Positions 34,804 through 44,205 of a stretch of 64,000 bases of DNA are shown one piece after another. Source of the stretch: Stenotrophomonas hibiscicola ATCC 19867. GTDB lineage: Bacteria > Pseudomonadota > Gammaproteobacteria > Xanthomonadales > Xanthomonadaceae. The stretch is from contig NZ_KB907499.1 in the NCBI RefSeq assembly GCF_000382065.1, positions 419,631-483,630 of the forward strand, in the 5' to 3' direction. The position numbers were made by a program, and so were the translations under genes. The notes under the pieces were generated by a model. The model was given only the letters and a program-made list of their open reading frames with translations, was not told where the DNA came from and made no database searches. How positions within the stretch are numbered: the first letter of the stretch is position 1; each line of letters opens with the position of its first letter.

Positions 34804-35781
34804 ATGCGCGCTGCCCAGTACCCCTCCTTCGGCAACCCGGCCGACGTCCTTGCCATTGCCGATGCGCCGCTGCCTGAGCCCGGCCCCGGCGAGGTGCGCA
34901 TCCGTACCGTGCTGGCCTCGATCCACAACCACGATCTGCTGACCGTGCGCGGCCTCTACGGCTACAAGCCGACCCTGCCGGCGATTGGCGGCAGCGAAGC
35001 ATTGGGCGTGGTCGACGCACTGGGCGACGGCGTCGACGGCCTGCAGATCGGCCAGCGCGTCGCCGCAGCCTCGGTACACGGTACCTGGGCCGAGGCCTTC
35101 ATCGCGCCGGTACGCATGGTGATTCCGATGCCGGAGGCGATCCCCGACGAAATGGCCGCGCAGCTGATCGCCATGCCGCTGAGCGCGCTGATGCTGCTGG
35201 AGTTCCTGCACGTCGAGGCGGGCCAGTGGATCGTGCAGAACACCGCCAACGGCGCGGTGGGCAAGTCGCTGGCGATGCTGGCGCGGGCGCGTGGCGTGCA
35301 TGTAGCCAACCTGGTGCGCAATGCGGATGCCGTGGCGCAGTTGCAGGCGCTGGGTATCGATCATGTGTTCGACACCTCGGTGGACGGCTGGAAGGATCGC
35401 GTGCGTGAAGCGACCGGCGAAGCACAGGCGGCGGCGGCCGTGGATTCCATCGGCGGCGACGCCAGCGGTGACCTGGTCGACCTGCTCGGCCACCACGGCA
35501 CGCTGGTGTCGTTCGGGGTGATGAGCGGCGAACCGATGCGCATCCCGGCCGGCGGCCTGATCTACAAGGAGGCCACAGTGAAGGGTTTCTGGGGCAGCAA
35601 GGTCAGCCAGGCGATGGCCGTGGAGGACAAGCGCCGGCTGGTTGGCGAACTGCTGAAGCGTGCGGCGAGCGGCGAACTGACCTTGCCGGTGGAGCAGATC
35701 TTCGCGCTGGACGACATCGCCCAGGCGGCGAAGGCCGGGGCCGGTTCGGGCCGCAACGGCAAGGTGCTGCTGCGGCCTTGA
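34804..35781 (+). CDS. Zinc-type/quinone oxidoreductase of the MDR family
   Basis: A 325-residue medium-chain dehydrogenase/reductase: GroES-like domain (EVRIRTVLASIHNHDLLTVRG, IGGSEALGVVDALGDGVDGLQIGQRV) and Rossmann domain (NGAVGKSLAMLARARGVHVANLVRN). The structural zinc-cluster cysteines are absent, so it is closer to zinc-free quinone/enoyl reductases (QOR/MECR-like). It uses NADPH; substrate unknown. It stands alone. Confidence 0.88.
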   Translation: MRAAQYPSFGNPADVLAIADAPLPEPGPGEVRIRTVLASIHNHDLLTVRGLYGYKPTLPAIGGSEALGVVDALGDGVDGLQIGQRVAAASVHGTWAEAFIAPVRMVIPMPEAIPDEMAAQLIAMPLSALMLLEFLHVEAGQWIVQNTANGAVGKSLAMLARARGVHVANLVRNADAVAQLQALGIDHVFDTSVDGWKDRVREATGEAQAAAAVDSIGGDASGDLVDLLGHHGTLVSFGVMSGEPMRIPAGGLIYKEATVKGFWGSKVSQAMAVEDKRRLVGELLKRAASGELTLPVEQIFALDDIAQAAKAGAGSGRNGKVLLRP

Positions 35782-35800
35782 TGGGCTGGCATTGCCTTCT

Positions 35801-35866
35801 GTAGAGCCGAGCCACGCTCGGCTGCTTCCGGTCAGTGCGCGGAGCCGAGCGTAGGCTCGGCTCTAC
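35801..35866. repeat. SMAG palindrome pair
   Basis: GTAGAGCCGAGCCACGCTCG at 35801 and an inverted copy ending CTAC at 35863-35866, located just after the oxidoreductase gene. Confidence 0.8.
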
Positions 35867-36012
35867 AGCAGCGTGCGCACCAATGCTCTGCACTCCTCGC
35901 ACCGTTCGTTAAGAACCTGTGATGTATAACTGAATGCGCTTTCGTCATTGGAAGGCGCATGTACCTGCATGCGGTACTGACGGCTCCTCCCCCGTTCGGC
36001 GTTGTCGCTTCC

Positions 36013-38640
36013 ATGTACCGCACCACCCTGAACCTGCTTGCCGGCGCGATCGCGCTCGGCCTCACCGCCGGCGCTGCCGGCGCCGCTGAAACCGCCGATG
36101 CCGGCAAGGACAGCACCACCCTCGGCACCGTGCTGGTGACCGGCTCCAACATCAAACGCAGCGACACCGCCGGGCCGAACCCGGTGCAGATCGTCAGCCG
36201 CGAACAGATCGAGCAGACCGGCCGCTCCACCCTCACCGACGTGCTGCGCAACCTGTCGGCCAATGCCGGCAACAGCTTCGACGAGCAGTACACCGGCAGC
36301 TTCGCCGCCGGCTCGGCCTCGATCGGCCTGCGTGGCCTGTCGCCGAAGAACACACTGGTGCTGGTCAACGGCTACCGCGTGTCCAACTTCGGCTTCGCGC
36401 TCAATACCCAGGACACCTTCGTCGACCTCAACGCGCTGCCGATCAGCGCGGTGGAACGCATCGAAGTGCTGAAGGACGGCGCCTCGGCGGTGTATGGCTC
36501 CGACGCCATCGCCGGTGTCATCAACATCATCCTGCGCAAGAACTTCCAGGGCGTGGAAGTCGGCGGCGGCTTCGGTACCGCCACCCAGGGCGGCCTGGAC
36601 GAACGCAAAGCCAACCTGCTGGCCGGCTTCGGCGACCTGGAGCAGCAGGGCTGGAACGTGCTGTTCGGGCTGGACCTGCTCAAGCGTGATCGCCTAGACG
36701 CCGACCAGCGCGCCTATACCCGCAGCGGCGATTTCCGCGACCAGCCCGGCGGACGCCTGGCCGGCTGGTCCACCGCCGGTGGCAATTGGCTGTCCAACCC
36801 GCGCGCGCCGCAACCGTTCGCCAACTGCCCGGATGGCAGTCAGCTGCGTCCCTACAGCGATTTCGGCAGCACCCTGCCCGGCCAGGCCTGCGCCTTCAAC
36901 GCGCAGCCGTTCAAGACCTTGCAGCCCGGCGCCGAGCGCCTGCAGGCGTCGTTGAGCGCGACCTACCGCTTCAACGACAGCGTCGAAGCCTTCGCCGACG
37001 TGCTGTACAGCCACAACAAGGCCGACCAGATCTTCAGTGCGCCGCTGACCGTTGGCCCCGGCCTGCGTGCCTACAACCCGGCTACCGGCACGCTCATCGA
37101 CGTGCCGGCGGTGCTGCCGGTCGGCCATCCCAACAACCCGGGCAGCACGCCACTGCCGTTCGAGTACACCTTCTTCGATCTCGGCCCGCGCCTGAAGGAC
37201 AACACGCAGGTGTTCTACCGCGCCCTGGCGGGCGTGCGCGGCAGCGGTGAACGCTGGGACTGGGAAGTGGCGGCGCTGACCTCGCAGAGTGCACAGCGCG
37301 AGTACGTGGACAATTTCGTCAACCGCTACGCGTTCGAACAGATCCTGCGCGATGGCAGCTACAACTTCCTCAACCCGTCCAGCACGCCGGGCGCGCTGGA
37401 TGCACTGCGCCTGCAGACCAAGCGCCCGGGCTGGTACAGGCTGCACGCGTTGAACGTGAAGGCCTCGACCTCGCTGTGGGAGCTGCCGGCCGGTGCGGTC
37501 GGCTTCGCCTGGGGCGCCGAGTTCCGCAAGGAGTCGCTGGATGCGCGTACCAGTGCACAGGTGCTGTCGGGCACCGAACTGCGCCCGGCCATCAACGTGG
37601 TCAACGGCGAGCGCCAGGTCAGTGCCGCCTATGCCGAACTGAGCGTGCCACTGCACCGCACGTTGGAGCTGCAGGTGGCCGGCCGCGGCGATCACTACGA
37701 TGACTTCGGCAAGGCGTTCTCGCCGAAGGTGGCGCTGCGCTGGCAGCCGTTGGACAGCCTGCTGCTGCGTGGCTCGTTCTCGCGCGGGTTCCGCGCGCCC
37801 TCGTTGCCGGAGATCGCGCCCGGCCAGACCGTCAGCTACGGCTCGGTGATCGATCCACTGGATCCGCTGCAGCCCGGCGGCAGCCGTGGTGTGACCAACA
37901 TCCGCACCGGCAATCCGGACCTGAAGGCCGAACGCTCGCGCAACTTCAACCTGGGTGCGGTGTGGTCGCCGGATGCCGATACCAGCATCGGCCTGGACTG
38001 GTACCGCATCGAGCAGGACAACCTGGTCAAGCCGGACAGCGCGCAGTTCATCGTCGACAACCCGACGCTGTTCCCCGGTCGCGTGCAACGTGATGCGCAG
38101 GGACGCATCCAGTTCATCACCAACCAGTACGCCAACCAAGGGGAGTTGACCACTTCGGGGCTGGATCTGGACGCCAGCCGCACCTTCCGTACCGACGGCT
38201 GGGGCAACTTCACCGTGGCCGGCAGCTGGACCCACCTGCTCAGTTTCAAGCAGCCGCTGGTAGCCGGCCAGGCACCGTACGAAGGCGCCGGCAACAACCG
38301 CCACGGCGCGCTGCCTCGCACCCGCGGCACCACCTCGTTGAACTGGGCGGTGGGCGACTGGAGCAGCACGCTGAGCCTGCAGTACGTGAGCGGCTACGAC
38401 CAGCGTGTGGCGACGGCGACCAGCAACCCGGGCCTGCGCGACCGCATCAAGCCGTATCACCAGCTGGACCTGTACGTAGCGTACGAAGGGATTGCCAACA
38501 CCACGCTGTCGCTGTCGGTGCTGAACCTGACCGACAAGGACCCGCCGTTCGACCCGGCCGGTGGATCCAATGGGTTCGACATCAGCCAGTACAACCTGCG
38601 CGGGCAGTTCGTCTCGCTGGGCGCTCGTTACAGGTTCTGA
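36013..38640 (+). CDS. TonB-dependent outer membrane receptor (Oar/CUT-like)
   Basis: An 875-residue receptor: signal peptide (MYRTTLNLLAGAIALGLTAGAAG), plug domain (about 45-180, VLVTGSNIKRSDTAGPNPVQIVSREQIEQTGR, IGLRGLSPKNTLVLVNGYRV, VERIEVLKDGASAVYGSDAIAGVIN) and a 22-strand barrel ending in FVSLGARYRF. This subfamily is expanded in Xanthomonadales and often takes up carbohydrates or other large nutrients, but no partner gene reveals the ligand. ATG 35959, 18 codons upstream with a close GGAAGG, is an alternative start. Confidence 0.92.
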   Translation: MYRTTLNLLAGAIALGLTAGAAGAAETADAGKDSTTLGTVLVTGSNIKRSDTAGPNPVQIVSREQIEQTGRSTLTDVLRNLSANAGNSFDEQYTGSFAAGSASIGLRGLSPKNTLVLVNGYRVSNFGFALNTQDTFVDLNALPISAVERIEVLKDGASAVYGSDAIAGVINIILRKNFQGVEVGGGFGTATQGGLDERKANLLAGFGDLEQQGWNVLFGLDLLKRDRLDADQRAYTRSGDFRDQPGGRLAGWSTAGGNWLSNPRAPQPFANCPDGSQLRPYSDFGSTLPGQACAFNAQPFKTLQPGAERLQASLSATYRFNDSVEAFADVLYSHNKADQIFSAPLTVGPGLRAYNPATGTLIDVPAVLPVGHPNNPGSTPLPFEYTFFDLGPRLKDNTQVFYRALAGVRGSGERWDWEVAALTSQSAQREYVDNFVNRYAFEQILRDGSYNFLNPSSTPGALDALRLQTKRPGWYRLHALNVKASTSLWELPAGAVGFAWGAEFRKESLDARTSAQVLSGTELRPAINVVNGERQVSAAYAELSVPLHRTLELQVAGRGDHYDDFGKAFSPKVALRWQPLDSLLLRGSFSRGFRAPSLPEIAPGQTVSYGSVIDPLDPLQPGGSRGVTNIRTGNPDLKAERSRNFNLGAVWSPDADTSIGLDWYRIEQDNLVKPDSAQFIVDNPTLFPGRVQRDAQGRIQFITNQYANQGELTTSGLDLDASRTFRTDGWGNFTVAGSWTHLLSFKQPLVAGQAPYEGAGNNRHGALPRTRGTTSLNWAVGDWSSTLSLQYVSGYDQRVATATSNPGLRDRIKPYHQLDLYVAYEGIANTTLSLSVLNLTDKDPPFDPAGGSNGFDISQYNLRGQFVSLGARYRF

Positions 38641-38648
38641 TTGCCACT

Positions 38649-38713
38649 GTAGAGCCGAGCCATGCTTGGCTGCTCTTCCGACACCGAGGAGCCGAGCGCG
38701 GGCTCGGCTCTAC
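38649..38713. repeat. SMAG palindrome pair
   Basis: GTAGAGCCGAGCCATGCTTG at 38649 and an inverted copy ending CTAC at 38710-38713, between the converging receptor and choline transporter genes; it may act as a bidirectional end signal. Confidence 0.8.
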
Positions 38714-38748
38714 AGGGGGGTGCGGACCAACGGTCCGCACCCACCGCA

Positions 38749-40728
38749 TCAACGGCTCAGGTGCAGGAACTGCAGGTGCCGTTCGTACTGGCTGATGATG
38801 TCGTTGATGATCTGCTTTCGGCTGTATCCCACCAGGTCGTAATCCTGGCTGCCTTCGAACAGGTGCACCTCGGCGCGGTAGTAGCGCTGGTTGCGCAGCT
38901 GCTGCGCGGCAAACGACGGGGTCAGGTAGCCGCTCAGGATCACCCGGTACAGGAAGTCCTGCTGCTCGCCGTGGTTCACCGTCAACTCCATGTCGCCGGC
39001 CTCGAAGCGCGTGGCCACGTCCCAGGCCTGCCCGCGCAGCTGCTCGGCCACCGCCTCCATCGCCGGCTTCACCGTGTCATCCATGAAGCGGTAGACCTGG
39101 TCGCGCACCGGGAAGTGCATGGCCTGGCTCAGGCGCTGGCGCCAGCCCCGGTGGTGGCGATCGTCTCCGATCAACGGCGACGGCCGGTACTGCAGCGCGC
39201 GCTTGCGGTGCGACTCGTCACTGAAGGCGCGGGTCAGCCCCCACATCATCAACAACAGGATCGCCGAGAACGGCAACGACGCCAGCACCACCGCCGACTT
39301 CAGCGCATCGATGCTGCCGGCCAGCAGCAACCCGGCGGTCAGCACCGCGATCACCGTGCCCCAGAACACGCGCAGCCAACGCGGACCATCATCCTCCGGC
39401 GCACCGCCGTGCGAGGACAGCGTGGACAACACCACCGCCCCCGAGTCGGCCGAGGTCACGAAGAAGATGAAGCTGACCAGCACTGTCACCGTGATCACCG
39501 CGCGGCTCCAGGGGTAGCCGTCCAGCAGCGCATACAGCACGGTCGGTGGATCATCCACCGCCAGCTGCGCCAACTGTTGCTGGCCGTGGTGCAGCACCTG
39601 GTCCAGCGCGCTGTTGCCGAAGATCGACAGCCACGCCAGGGTGAAACCCAGCGGGATCAGCAGCACGCCGAACACGAATTCGCGGATGGTGCGGCCGCGC
39701 GAGATACGTGCAATGAACAGCCCGACAAAGGGCGCCCAGCCGATCCACCAGGCCCAGTAGAACACCGTCCAGCCGCCCAGCCATTCCGGTCGGCCGCCGT
39801 AGGCATACACATCGAAACTCTTGCCGACCACGCTGCCGAGGTAGTCGCCCAGGTTCTGCATCAAGGTGCTGAGCAGGTACTGGGTGGGGCCGGCGCACAG
39901 CATGAACAGCACCAGCGCGATCGCCAGCAGCATGTTGATGTTGGCCATCCAGCGCACGCCTTTCTCGACGCCGGACACGGCCACCGCCACCGCCGCGCCC
40001 ATCATGGCCACCACCAGGATGATCTGCACCAGGTTGGAATGCGGGATGTTGAACAGGTGCGCCAGCCCGGCATTGAGGTGCAGCACCCCGAAGCCCATGT
40101 CGGCGCCGATGCCGAACACGGTGGCGACGATGCCCAGCGCGTCCACGGTGTAGCCGATCGGGCCGTTGATGCGCTTGCCAATCAGCGGGTACAGCGCCGA
40201 GCGCAGCGCCAGCGGCAGGTTGTGGCGGTAGGCGAAGTAGGCCATCGCCATCGCCGCCAGCGCGAACACACCCCAGCCATGCAGGCCCCAATGCAGGAAC
40301 AGCAGCTGCATGGCCTGGCGCGCACCGGCCTCGCCCGCGGCCGGATCGCCCTGCGGCGGCTGCAGGTAGTGGGTCAGCGGTTCGGAAACGCAGAAGAAGA
40401 ACAGCGTGATGCTGATGCCCGCCGCGAACAGCATGCCGGCCCAGGAGAGGTAACTGAACTCCGGTTCGTCATGGTCGGCACCGAGCTTGATGCCACCGTA
40501 CTTGGACAGCGCCACGCCGACCACGAACACCAGGTACAGGGTCATCGCCAGCAGGTAATACCAGCCGACGTTGAGAGCGGCCCAGTCCTGTGCCTTCAGC
40601 AGAAGGCGGCCTGCCCCCAGCGGGAACAGGCTGACGAACAGCGCGAACGCCACGACAACGATCGCCGCGAAGGCGAACACAGGCCGAAGGGTGCGCACCG
40701 GGGATTGTTGCGGCTCCAGTACATCCAT
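38749..40728 (-). CDS. betT: BCCT-family choline transporter
   Basis: A 659-residue secondary transporter with 12 helices and the BCCT signature WTVFYWAWWIGWAPFVGLF (Trp box). A C-terminal cytoplasmic domain of about 150 residues (after GLTRAFSDES) matches the BetT-type long tail that senses osmolarity. It likely imports choline with protons for glycine betaine synthesis. No betA/betB/betI genes are in the window, so the substrate rests on similarity to BetT; carnitine or betaine are possible. Confidence 0.9.
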   Translation of the reverse strand: MDVLEPQQSPVRTLRPVFAFAAIVVVAFALFVSLFPLGAGRLLLKAQDWAALNVGWYYLLAMTLYLVFVVGVALSKYGGIKLGADHDEPEFSYLSWAGMLFAAGISITLFFFCVSEPLTHYLQPPQGDPAAGEAGARQAMQLLFLHWGLHGWGVFALAAMAMAYFAYRHNLPLALRSALYPLIGKRINGPIGYTVDALGIVATVFGIGADMGFGVLHLNAGLAHLFNIPHSNLVQIILVVAMMGAAVAVAVSGVEKGVRWMANINMLLAIALVLFMLCAGPTQYLLSTLMQNLGDYLGSVVGKSFDVYAYGGRPEWLGGWTVFYWAWWIGWAPFVGLFIARISRGRTIREFVFGVLLIPLGFTLAWLSIFGNSALDQVLHHGQQQLAQLAVDDPPTVLYALLDGYPWSRAVITVTVLVSFIFFVTSADSGAVVLSTLSSHGGAPEDDGPRWLRVFWGTVIAVLTAGLLLAGSIDALKSAVVLASLPFSAILLLMMWGLTRAFSDESHRKRALQYRPSPLIGDDRHHRGWRQRLSQAMHFPVRDQVYRFMDDTVKPAMEAVAEQLRGQAWDVATRFEAGDMELTVNHGEQQDFLYRVILSGYLTPSFAAQQLRNQRYYRAEVHLFEGSQDYDLVGYSRKQIINDIISQYERHLQFLHLSR

Positions 40729-40923
40729 GGGGCGGCGTTCTCCGGTAGATCAAAGGGTTAGCCGACCGATTGTGGCTGAACCGCAGTGGACAGAGCATGA
40801 AGTTGCGGCCTGTGGTCACAGGCCCGGCCCACCATTCCGTGTTATCACGCGCGCGCAGGAGCGTGCCTGCGAGCGCAGCCGCGCGCGGACCGCGTGCATC
40901 GCGGCCACGCGCGTCCTGTCCAA

Positions 40924-41304
40924 TCACGACATCACATGGACCGCACACAGCTTGTTGCCATCCGGGTCACGCAGATAGGCCAGGAACACCTGCCGACCGG
41001 ACATGTTGCGGACGCCGGGGGAATCTTCGATGGCGGTACCACCGTGAGCCACGCCAGCTTCCTGCCAGGCACGCACGGCCTCTGCACTGCCCAGACTGAA
41101 ACCGATGGTGCCACCGTTGGCATGGCACGCTGGCTGCCCATCGATCGGCGCGGTTACACCGAACATCCGCCCATCCTTGAAGTACAGCAGCCGTCCCTTC
41201 TCGTCGAATACGCCCGCACGTGCCCCCATCGCGGCGAACAGGGCGTCGTAGAAGCGACGCGCGGCCTCCATGTCGTTCGTTCCTACGGTGATGTGGCTGA
41301 ACAT
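40924..41304 (-). CDS. VOC-family (glyoxalase-like) protein
   Basis: A 126-residue vicinal oxygen chelate protein: two beta-alpha-beta-beta-beta units (MFSHITVGTNDMEAARRFYDALF; VFLAYLRDPDGNKLCAVH). Glyoxalase I, dioxygenases and resistance proteins share this fold; the function is unknown. ATG 41304 gives the standard N-terminus. Confidence 0.88.
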   Translation of the reverse strand: MFSHITVGTNDMEAARRFYDALFAAMGARAGVFDEKGRLLYFKDGRMFGVTAPIDGQPACHANGGTIGFSLGSAEAVRAWQEAGVAHGGTAIEDSPGVRNMSGRQVFLAYLRDPDGNKLCAVHVMS

Positions 41305-41400
41305 GCGGGCACTCCATGTGGAAAACCGCAGTGTCGATGAGCAGGGGCGACTTCGCAAATCGCTGCACAATCGCCGCCCAGCTTGCGACAAGGCGTGCTG

Positions 41401-41724
41401 CTACTTGGCGGTGCTGAGCAGCAGTACCGCCGCCGTGACCAGGGCGATGCCAACCCAGCCGATCGGCCGCAGGCGGTTGCCGAACAGCAGGCGGCCGCAA
41501 GTGGCGGTGCCGATCACGCCGATCGCTCCCCACATCGCATAGGCGGTGGCCAGGTCCATGTAGCGCACCGCCTGGCCCAGCAGGGCGAAGGCGATCCAGA
41601 CCATGACGACCGCGCCGACGGCCCAGCGCCAGCGGCGGAAGCCCTCCGACTTGGCGACCATCATGTTGGCGGCAACGTCGATCAGCGCAGAACAGATCAC
41701 GAAAAACAGGGCCAGGGTATTCAT
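41401..41724 (-). CDS. mdtI: SMR-family transporter subunit, MdtI-like
   Basis: A 107-residue, four-helix small multidrug resistance protein. It aligns with E. coli MdtI (ANMMVAKSEGFRRW, AVRYMDLATAYAMWGAIGVIG, GWVGIALVTAAVLLL). The essential membrane glutamate position reads Asp (SALIDVAAN). It is coupled by a TGATG overlap to the MdtJ-like partner; the pair in E. coli exports spermidine. Acting as a heterodimer is the expected arrangement. Confidence 0.85.
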   Translation of the reverse strand: MNTLALFFVICSALIDVAANMMVAKSEGFRRWRWAVGAVVMVWIAFALLGQAVRYMDLATAYAMWGAIGVIGTATCGRLLFGNRLRPIGWVGIALVTAAVLLLSTAK

Positions 41725-42077
41725 CAGTGCGCCTCCCCGAGGGTGACACAGACGATGCCGACCACCGCCAGCACGAGGCCGGCCAGCTGCTGCAGCGACA
41801 GACTCTCGCCAAACACGGTGAGGCCGACCACGGTCAGCAGGGTCAGGCCCAGGCCTTCCCACACCGCATAGGCGACACCGACCGCGATGCGGCGGACCGA
41901 CAGGGCCAGGAAGTAATAGGACAGCGCCAACGCGCCGGCCATGATCAGGTAGCCGGTCCAGCCACCATCGCGGGCTGCATGGGCCATGAACGAGGTGCCG
42001 ACCACTTCGGCAACGATCGCCACGGTCAGGCAGGCCCAGGCGACCAGCGCGCCACGGGCGGGAACAGTACGGGACAT
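41724..42077 (-). CDS. mdtJ: SMR-family transporter subunit, MdtJ-like
   Basis: A 117-residue, four-helix SMR protein keeping the membrane glutamate (IVAEVVGTSFM) and the YAVWEGLG motif. It is first of a two-gene operon with the MdtI-like gene, and is divergent from a LysR-type regulator. Likely polyamine or cationic drug export. Confidence 0.85.
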   Translation of the reverse strand: MSRTVPARGALVAWACLTVAIVAEVVGTSFMAHAARDGGWTGYLIMAGALALSYYFLALSVRRIAVGVAYAVWEGLGLTLLTVVGLTVFGESLSLQQLAGLVLAVVGIVCVTLGEAH

Positions 42078-42117
42078 GTGAAACTCCTTGCGGGACGCGG
42101 ACAGCGCCCCGCCCTCA

Positions 42118-42142
42118 GTAGATCCACGCCATGCGTGGATGC
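42118..42142. repeat. Single SMAG palindrome
   Basis: GTAGATCCACGCCATGCGTG at 42118, in the promoter region shared by mdtJ and the LysR gene; a lone unit rather than a pair. Confidence 0.75.
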
Positions 42143-42227
42143 CCCGCAGACAGGGGCGACGGCGGACAGTATCATCGCCTTTTACGGTCGATTCAAAATG
42201 GATACCATCGATAGGAGCGATGGATCA

Positions 42228-43079
42228 ATGCCCTATTCCCCTGAATCCCTGCAGGCGTTCGTCGAAGCGGCCGCGCTCGGATCGTTCTCGGCGGCGGCGC
42301 GTCGCCTGCGCAAGACCCAATCAACGGTCAGCACCGCCATCGCCCACCTGGAGGCGGACCTGGGCGTCAGCCTGTTCGACCGCAGTGGACGCTACCCGCA
42401 GCTGACCGAAGCCGGGCACCAGGTGCTCGTCCATGCCCAGGAAATCCTCGCCGCCGATACCCGCCTGCAGCAGTTGAGCGTGCGGCTGGCCGCCCCGGTC
42501 GAAGCGCGGCTGACCGTGGTGTTCTCCGACGTGTATCAGCTCGATCCGGAGCAGCGCGTGTTGCAGCGCTTTGCCGAAGCGTTCCCCGAGATCGAACTGG
42601 AATGGCTGGATGCCGAAGGCGAAGACGTGCTGGAACTGGTCGGCAGTGGTCGCGCCGCGCTGGGCCTGCTGCCGCGCCAGGAAAGCTACCCGGATGGTCT
42701 GGTGGCACGGCCGTTGGCCCATCACAGCGAACTGTCGGTGTATGTGGCGCGCGACCATGCGCTGGCCGACGCCGGCCGTCGCGCAGCTTCCCAGCTGGCA
42801 CGGTACCGGCAGGTGCGATTGAGCGCGGAGGTCGACCATGCGCGGGCGGTTACCGGGCTGGCGTGGACCGCCACCGACTACCTGATGGTGATGGAGATGG
42901 CCGAGGATGGCATCGGCTGGGCCGAGCTGCCCCGCGCATTGGTGCAGCGCTACGACCGCGGGCAACTGGTGGAACTGACTCTGCCCGGCTGGCCACGACG
43001 CATCCACAGCGACCTGCTGTGGCGCCGCGATACGCCGCCGGGGCCAGCGGCGCTGTGGTGGGCCGACGCGTTGGGGTGA
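42228..43079 (+). CDS. LysR-family transcriptional regulator
   Basis: A 283-residue regulator: helix-turn-helix (LQAFVEAAALGSFSAAARRLRKTQSTVSTAIAHLEADLGVSLFDRSG) and substrate-binding domain (EARLTVVFSDVYQLDPEQRVLQRFAEAFPEIELEWLDAE). The ATG at 42228 has AGGAG ten bases upstream. It is divergent from mdtJ-mdtI, which it probably controls. The effector is unknown. Confidence 0.9.
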   Translation: MPYSPESLQAFVEAAALGSFSAAARRLRKTQSTVSTAIAHLEADLGVSLFDRSGRYPQLTEAGHQVLVHAQEILAADTRLQQLSVRLAAPVEARLTVVFSDVYQLDPEQRVLQRFAEAFPEIELEWLDAEGEDVLELVGSGRAALGLLPRQESYPDGLVARPLAHHSELSVYVARDHALADAGRRAASQLARYRQVRLSAEVDHARAVTGLAWTATDYLMVMEMAEDGIGWAELPRALVQRYDRGQLVELTLPGWPRRIHSDLLWRRDTPPGPAALWWADALG

Positions 43080-43083
43080 ACCG

Positions 43084-43150
43084 AAAAAGGGGACGGAGGG
43101 GATTAAGTCGTTTGTGCCGCAAACGACTTAATCCCCTCCGTCCCCTTTTT
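43084..43150. terminator. 31-bp perfect hairpin, bidirectional terminator-like repeat
   Basis: Perfect 31-base arms (43084-43114 and 43120-43150) with a 5-base loop TGCCG, ending in a T-run on both strands. It sits 4 bp after the LysR stop and 3 bp before the M14 stop, so it serves converging genes. Core sequence GGGGACGGAGGGGATTAAGT recurs at 48129 and 50339. Confidence 0.85.
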
Positions 43151-43153
43151 TCA

Positions 43154-44074
43154 TCAACGATGGGCGAGCGCGTAATCCAGCGCCGCGCACACCGCTGCCA
43201 CCTGGGCGTCGTTGCACTGCTGCGGGGTCGCCCGCGGGCTGTCCGGGTAGACCTCGGTGGTGGTGGTGTAGGTCGCACCGGTGATGCCGGCACACAGGCC
43301 CAGCTTCACCAGCGGATACTCGATCACGCCGTGGGCCACCACCGGCGAACCGATGATCTCGCCCTTGTCGTCGGCCGGCGCGATGTGGGTGACCTTCTCC
43401 ACCGCGGCGATGACTGCCTGCTGGAACGCCGCCTGCGGGTTCTCGCTGTCGTCCACCAAGTAGAAGCCATCGGGAATCAGGCCCGGCTCGAACGGCTTGC
43501 CGTCACGCGCGGCCAGCGCCGGGCGGAACTCGCTCTCGTCGCTGTCGGTGGTTTCGTGCAGGTCGATGTGCAGCACGAACTGGTCCTTGATCGGCGCGAT
43601 CAGTTCGATGACAGCGGTCGATTCGCGGGCCGGGCCGTCGGCGCGGAAATTGCGGTTCGGGTCGATCGCATCGAAGTTCCAGCGGTTGATGCGCTCGAAG
43701 CCCCACGGATTCACGCACGGTGTCACCAGCAGATTGGCCTTGCCGGCGTAGTCGGCGGCGTGCTTTTCGAGGAATTCCAGCGCGCCCATCACGCCGCTGG
43801 TCTCATAACCGTGCACGCCACCGGTAACCAGGGCAGCCGGCAGCGCCGGGTTCCAATCGCGGCTGCGCAGGGCGAACAGAGTGTAGGTCTCGCCAGCGTA
43901 GTCGAGCTGGCCATAGGCCACCTTGTCGAAGCGCGAAGCCAGCGCCTCGATGCGGGGCAGCACCTCCTCGTCATAGCGACGCAGGCGCTGCTGGCGGCCA
44001 CGCCACACCTCCCGTTCCGCTGCGCCCCACGGCTGGCCAGGGGTTCCGACGGGGTAGAAGGCAGCTTGGGACAT
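43154..44074 (-). CDS. M14-family zinc carboxypeptidase-like protein (second paralogue)
   Basis: A 306-residue paralogue of the 3770-4693 gene, about 55-60 percent identical by eye: GTPGQPWG, LVTGGVHGYETSGVMGALEFLE (zinc His and Glu), DPNRNFR, LHIDLHETTDSDESEF (zinc His), YTTTTEVYPDSPR. It has the same length and no signal peptide. Two copies suggest different substrates. It stands alone, convergent with the LysR gene. Confidence 0.86.
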   Translation of the reverse strand: MSQAAFYPVGTPGQPWGAAEREVWRGRQQRLRRYDEEVLPRIEALASRFDKVAYGQLDYAGETYTLFALRSRDWNPALPAALVTGGVHGYETSGVMGALEFLEKHAADYAGKANLLVTPCVNPWGFERINRWNFDAIDPNRNFRADGPARESTAVIELIAPIKDQFVLHIDLHETTDSDESEFRPALAARDGKPFEPGLIPDGFYLVDDSENPQAAFQQAVIAAVEKVTHIAPADDKGEIIGSPVVAHGVIEYPLVKLGLCAGITGATYTTTTEVYPDSPRATPQQCNDAQVAAVCAALDYALAHR

Positions 44075-44166
44075 GGCAGATCTCGGCGGTCAGGAAAGCA
44101 GTCGCGCACTTTACCACCGGGGCATCGGCATGAACCGGCAGCGCATTCCCTTGCACAACGGAATCA

Positions 44167-44185
44167 GCAATAATTCTCATTTACG
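44167..44185 (+). promoter_or_regulatory. Fur box before the FecA-like receptor
   Basis: GCAATAATTCTCATTTACG resembles the Fur consensus half-sites (AATGATAATCATTATC type, here ATAATTCTCATTT) and ends about 20 bp before the receptor start. Iron repression is expected. Confidence 0.7.
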
Positions 44186-44205
44186 ACCTTCCACAGCCTG
44201 CACCG

